Source: Vulcanimicrobiota bacterium
Lineage (GTDB): Bacteria > Vulcanimicrobiota > Vulcanimicrobiia > Vulcanimicrobiales > Vulcanimicrobiaceae
DNA: 5,976 nt
Direction: 5' to 3'
Assembly (NCBI GenBank): GCA_019247395.1
Contig: JAFAOZ010000189.1
Location: 1-5,976 of the forward strand
Shown here in pieces: positions 4,697-5,976 of this stretch (within the stretch, counting starts at the first letter, position 1; each line of letters begins with the position of its first letter). A model generated the notes under the pieces. The model did not search any database and was not told the DNA's origin. It saw nothing but the letters and a program-made list of their open reading frames with translations. Both the position numbers and the translations under genes were made by a program.

Positions 4697-5976
4697 GTGA
4701 CGCAAGCGCTCGTTCTCATCACGTTCTTGTCGGTCACGGTCGTTCTCGCCGTGCTGGCAAAGCGGCTGCGGATACCCTATCCGATCGCGTTCGTCATCGG
4801 TGGAATCTTGCTTTCGTTTACGCGCAACGTTCCGCACCCCAACCCGGATCCCGAGCTGATCATCCTTCTGGTCGTGCCGCCGCTGCTCTTCGGCACGGCG
4901 TGGTCGACCGATTGGTTCGATCTCCGACGCAACGCTCGGCCGATTACGCTCTACGCGATCGGTTTGGTGCTCGTAACGATGGCAGCGGTGGGTGCGGTGG
5001 CGCACTTTGCGTTGCCCGAATTTACCTGGCCGCTCGCCTTCACGCTCGGCGCCATCGTCTCGCCTCCCGACGCGGTCGCGGCAGAGGCAATCTTCGAACG
5101 ATTGGCGATCCCGCACCGAATCGTCGCGATCATTACCGGCGAGTGCCTGGTGAACGACGCGACGGCCCTCGTGCTCTACCGTTTCGCGCTGGCCGCGGCG
5201 ATTACGGGAAGCTTTTCACTCGCGCGTGCAAGCGTTGCATTCGTCATCGTCGCCGCCGGCGGCACGGTGATCGGCGTCCTCATAGCGTTCCTGTTGGAGT
5301 ACGTCCTGCGATACATCATGCGCGTCGGCTTCGGCGATCCGCTGATCGTGAGCGTCGTTCTGCTGCTGGCACCGTTTACCGCGTATCTTGCCGGTGAAGA
5401 GCTTCACGTCTCCGGCGTGCTCGCCGCGGTTTCGGCCGGGATCTTGCTCAGCCGCCGATCCTCGAGCTTTATGGATTCGGAATCGCGCGTTCTCGCGACT
5501 TCCGTCTGGCGGCTGCTGATATTCGTGCTCAACGCATTCGCGTTTTTGTTGATCGGCTTGGAGCTGCCGGCGATCTTGGTGGCGCTGGTGCCCCACGTGC
5601 GTGATTACGTGCTCTACGGACTGTTGCTCAGCGTCACCGTCATCGTCGTACGGCTGCTTTGGGTCTTTCCGGCCGCGTATATTCCGCGCATGCTGAGCCG
5701 CAGTCTTCGCGAGCGCGACCCTGTCGCCTCGTGGCAGCAGCTCGTCGTTCTCGGGTGGTCGGGCATGCGCGGCATCATTTCGCTCGCGATCGCGCTGGCT
5801 TTGCCGTACACCTTGGGCGATGCGGCGTTTCCTCAGCGAAGCGTTCTGATTTTCCTTACCTTTTGCGTCGTTTTCGTGACGTTGGTTTTCCAAGGACTGA
5901 CGCTCGGACCATTGATCGAGTGGCTCGGCGTCACCGAAACGAGCCGGAGCAGCAAACGCGAGGCGAACCTTCGCAT
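4697..5976 (+). CDS. CPA1-family Na+/H+ antiporter, 3' end beyond the window
   Basis: The first 426 codons of a sodium/proton antiporter of the monovalent cation:proton antiporter-1 family (NhaP/NHE-like) are present, with no stop before the window ends. The protein is almost entirely hydrophobic helices, with about ten to twelve membrane segments judged by eye. Family motifs are present in order: LGAIVSPPDAVAA (117-129, Asp125), GECLVNDATALVLYRFA (148-164, with the Asn153-Asp154 ion-binding pair), ELHVSGVLAAVSAGILLS (235-252), Arg319 in VVRLLW, and SGMRGIISLAIALALP (355-370). The start is GTG at 4697: the frame is closed by the cobU stop at 4685-4687 and the GTG gives a clean first membrane helix (MTQALVLITFLSVTVVLAVL). 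Only a weak AGCGG precedes it. The tail after GVTETSRSSKREANLR is probably the beginning of a cytosolic region. Whether it moves Na+ or K+ cannot be told from sequence. Confidence 0.9.
   Translation, partial: MTQALVLITFLSVTVVLAVLAKRLRIPYPIAFVIGGILLSFTRNVPHPNPDPELIILLVVPPLLFGTAWSTDWFDLRRNARPITLYAIGLVLVTMAAVGAVAHFALPEFTWPLAFTLGAIVSPPDAVAAEAIFERLAIPHRIVAIITGECLVNDATALVLYRFALAAAITGSFSLARASVAFVIVAAGGTVIGVLIAFLLEYVLRYIMRVGFGDPLIVSVVLLLAPFTAYLAGEELHVSGVLAAVSAGILLSRRSSSFMDSESRVLATSVWRLLIFVLNAFAFLLIGLELPAILVALVPHVRDYVLYGLLLSVTVIVVRLLWVFPAAYIPRMLSRSLRERDPVASWQQLVVLGWSGMRGIISLAIALALPYTLGDAAFPQRSVLIFLTFCVVFVTLVFQGLTLGPLIEWLGVTETSRSSKREANLR

Noticed and set aside
5216..5893. A 225-residue leftward open frame opposite the antiporter.
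   Set aside because: Its translation is a Gln/Asp/Arg/His-rich string, the usual complement of hydrophobic membrane-helix codons, while the forward strand encodes an intact CPA1 antiporter.

Overview
The window is a gene-dense, high-GC bacterial chromosome segment. A TonB-dependent outer-membrane receptor shows that the host has an outer membrane. The lineage cannot be fixed from the sequence. The style (many GATCG-containing words, short intergenic gaps, TonB receptor plus hflX) would fit an uncultured diderm phylum such as Eremiobacterota, but that is only a guess. I see no mobile element, CRISPR array, tRNA or rRNA.

Layout, left to right. (1) The 5' end of a BtuB-like TonB-dependent receptor gene runs leftwards off the window (1-229, minus). 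A cobalamin riboswitch precedes it on the same strand (about 271-408). (2) A rightward, overlapping gene string follows: a BtuF-like periplasmic cobalamin-binding protein (408-1229), the ribosome-associated GTPase HflX (1187-2272) and a small HtrA/trypsin-like lipoprotein protease (2269-2964). btuF/hflX overlap by 43 nt and hflX/protease share an ATGA junction. (3) A leftward gene encodes a K+-channel-like membrane protein with a GFGD filter (2921-4045, minus). Its 3' end overlaps the protease gene by 44 nt. (4) A rightward pair follows: CobU/CobP, the cobinamide kinase/guanylyltransferase (4103-4687), then a GTG-started CPA1-type Na+/H+ antiporter that runs off the right edge (4697-5976).

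How they fit together: the receptor, its B12 riboswitch, BtuF and CobU form a corrinoid uptake and salvage theme (outer-membrane import, periplasmic capture, nucleotide-loop assembly from salvaged cobinamide). The BtuCD inner-membrane transporter is not in the window. HflX plus the protease suggest stress or quality-control functions. The channel and antiporter handle monovalent cations. The most unusual structural point is the btuB/btuF divergent junction: the 5' strand of the predicted riboswitch P1 helix lies on the complement of the btuF start codon, so the two transcripts must be arranged very tightly or overlap in antisense. I found no convincing wholly new system. The other genes are recognisable families with modest local oddities.
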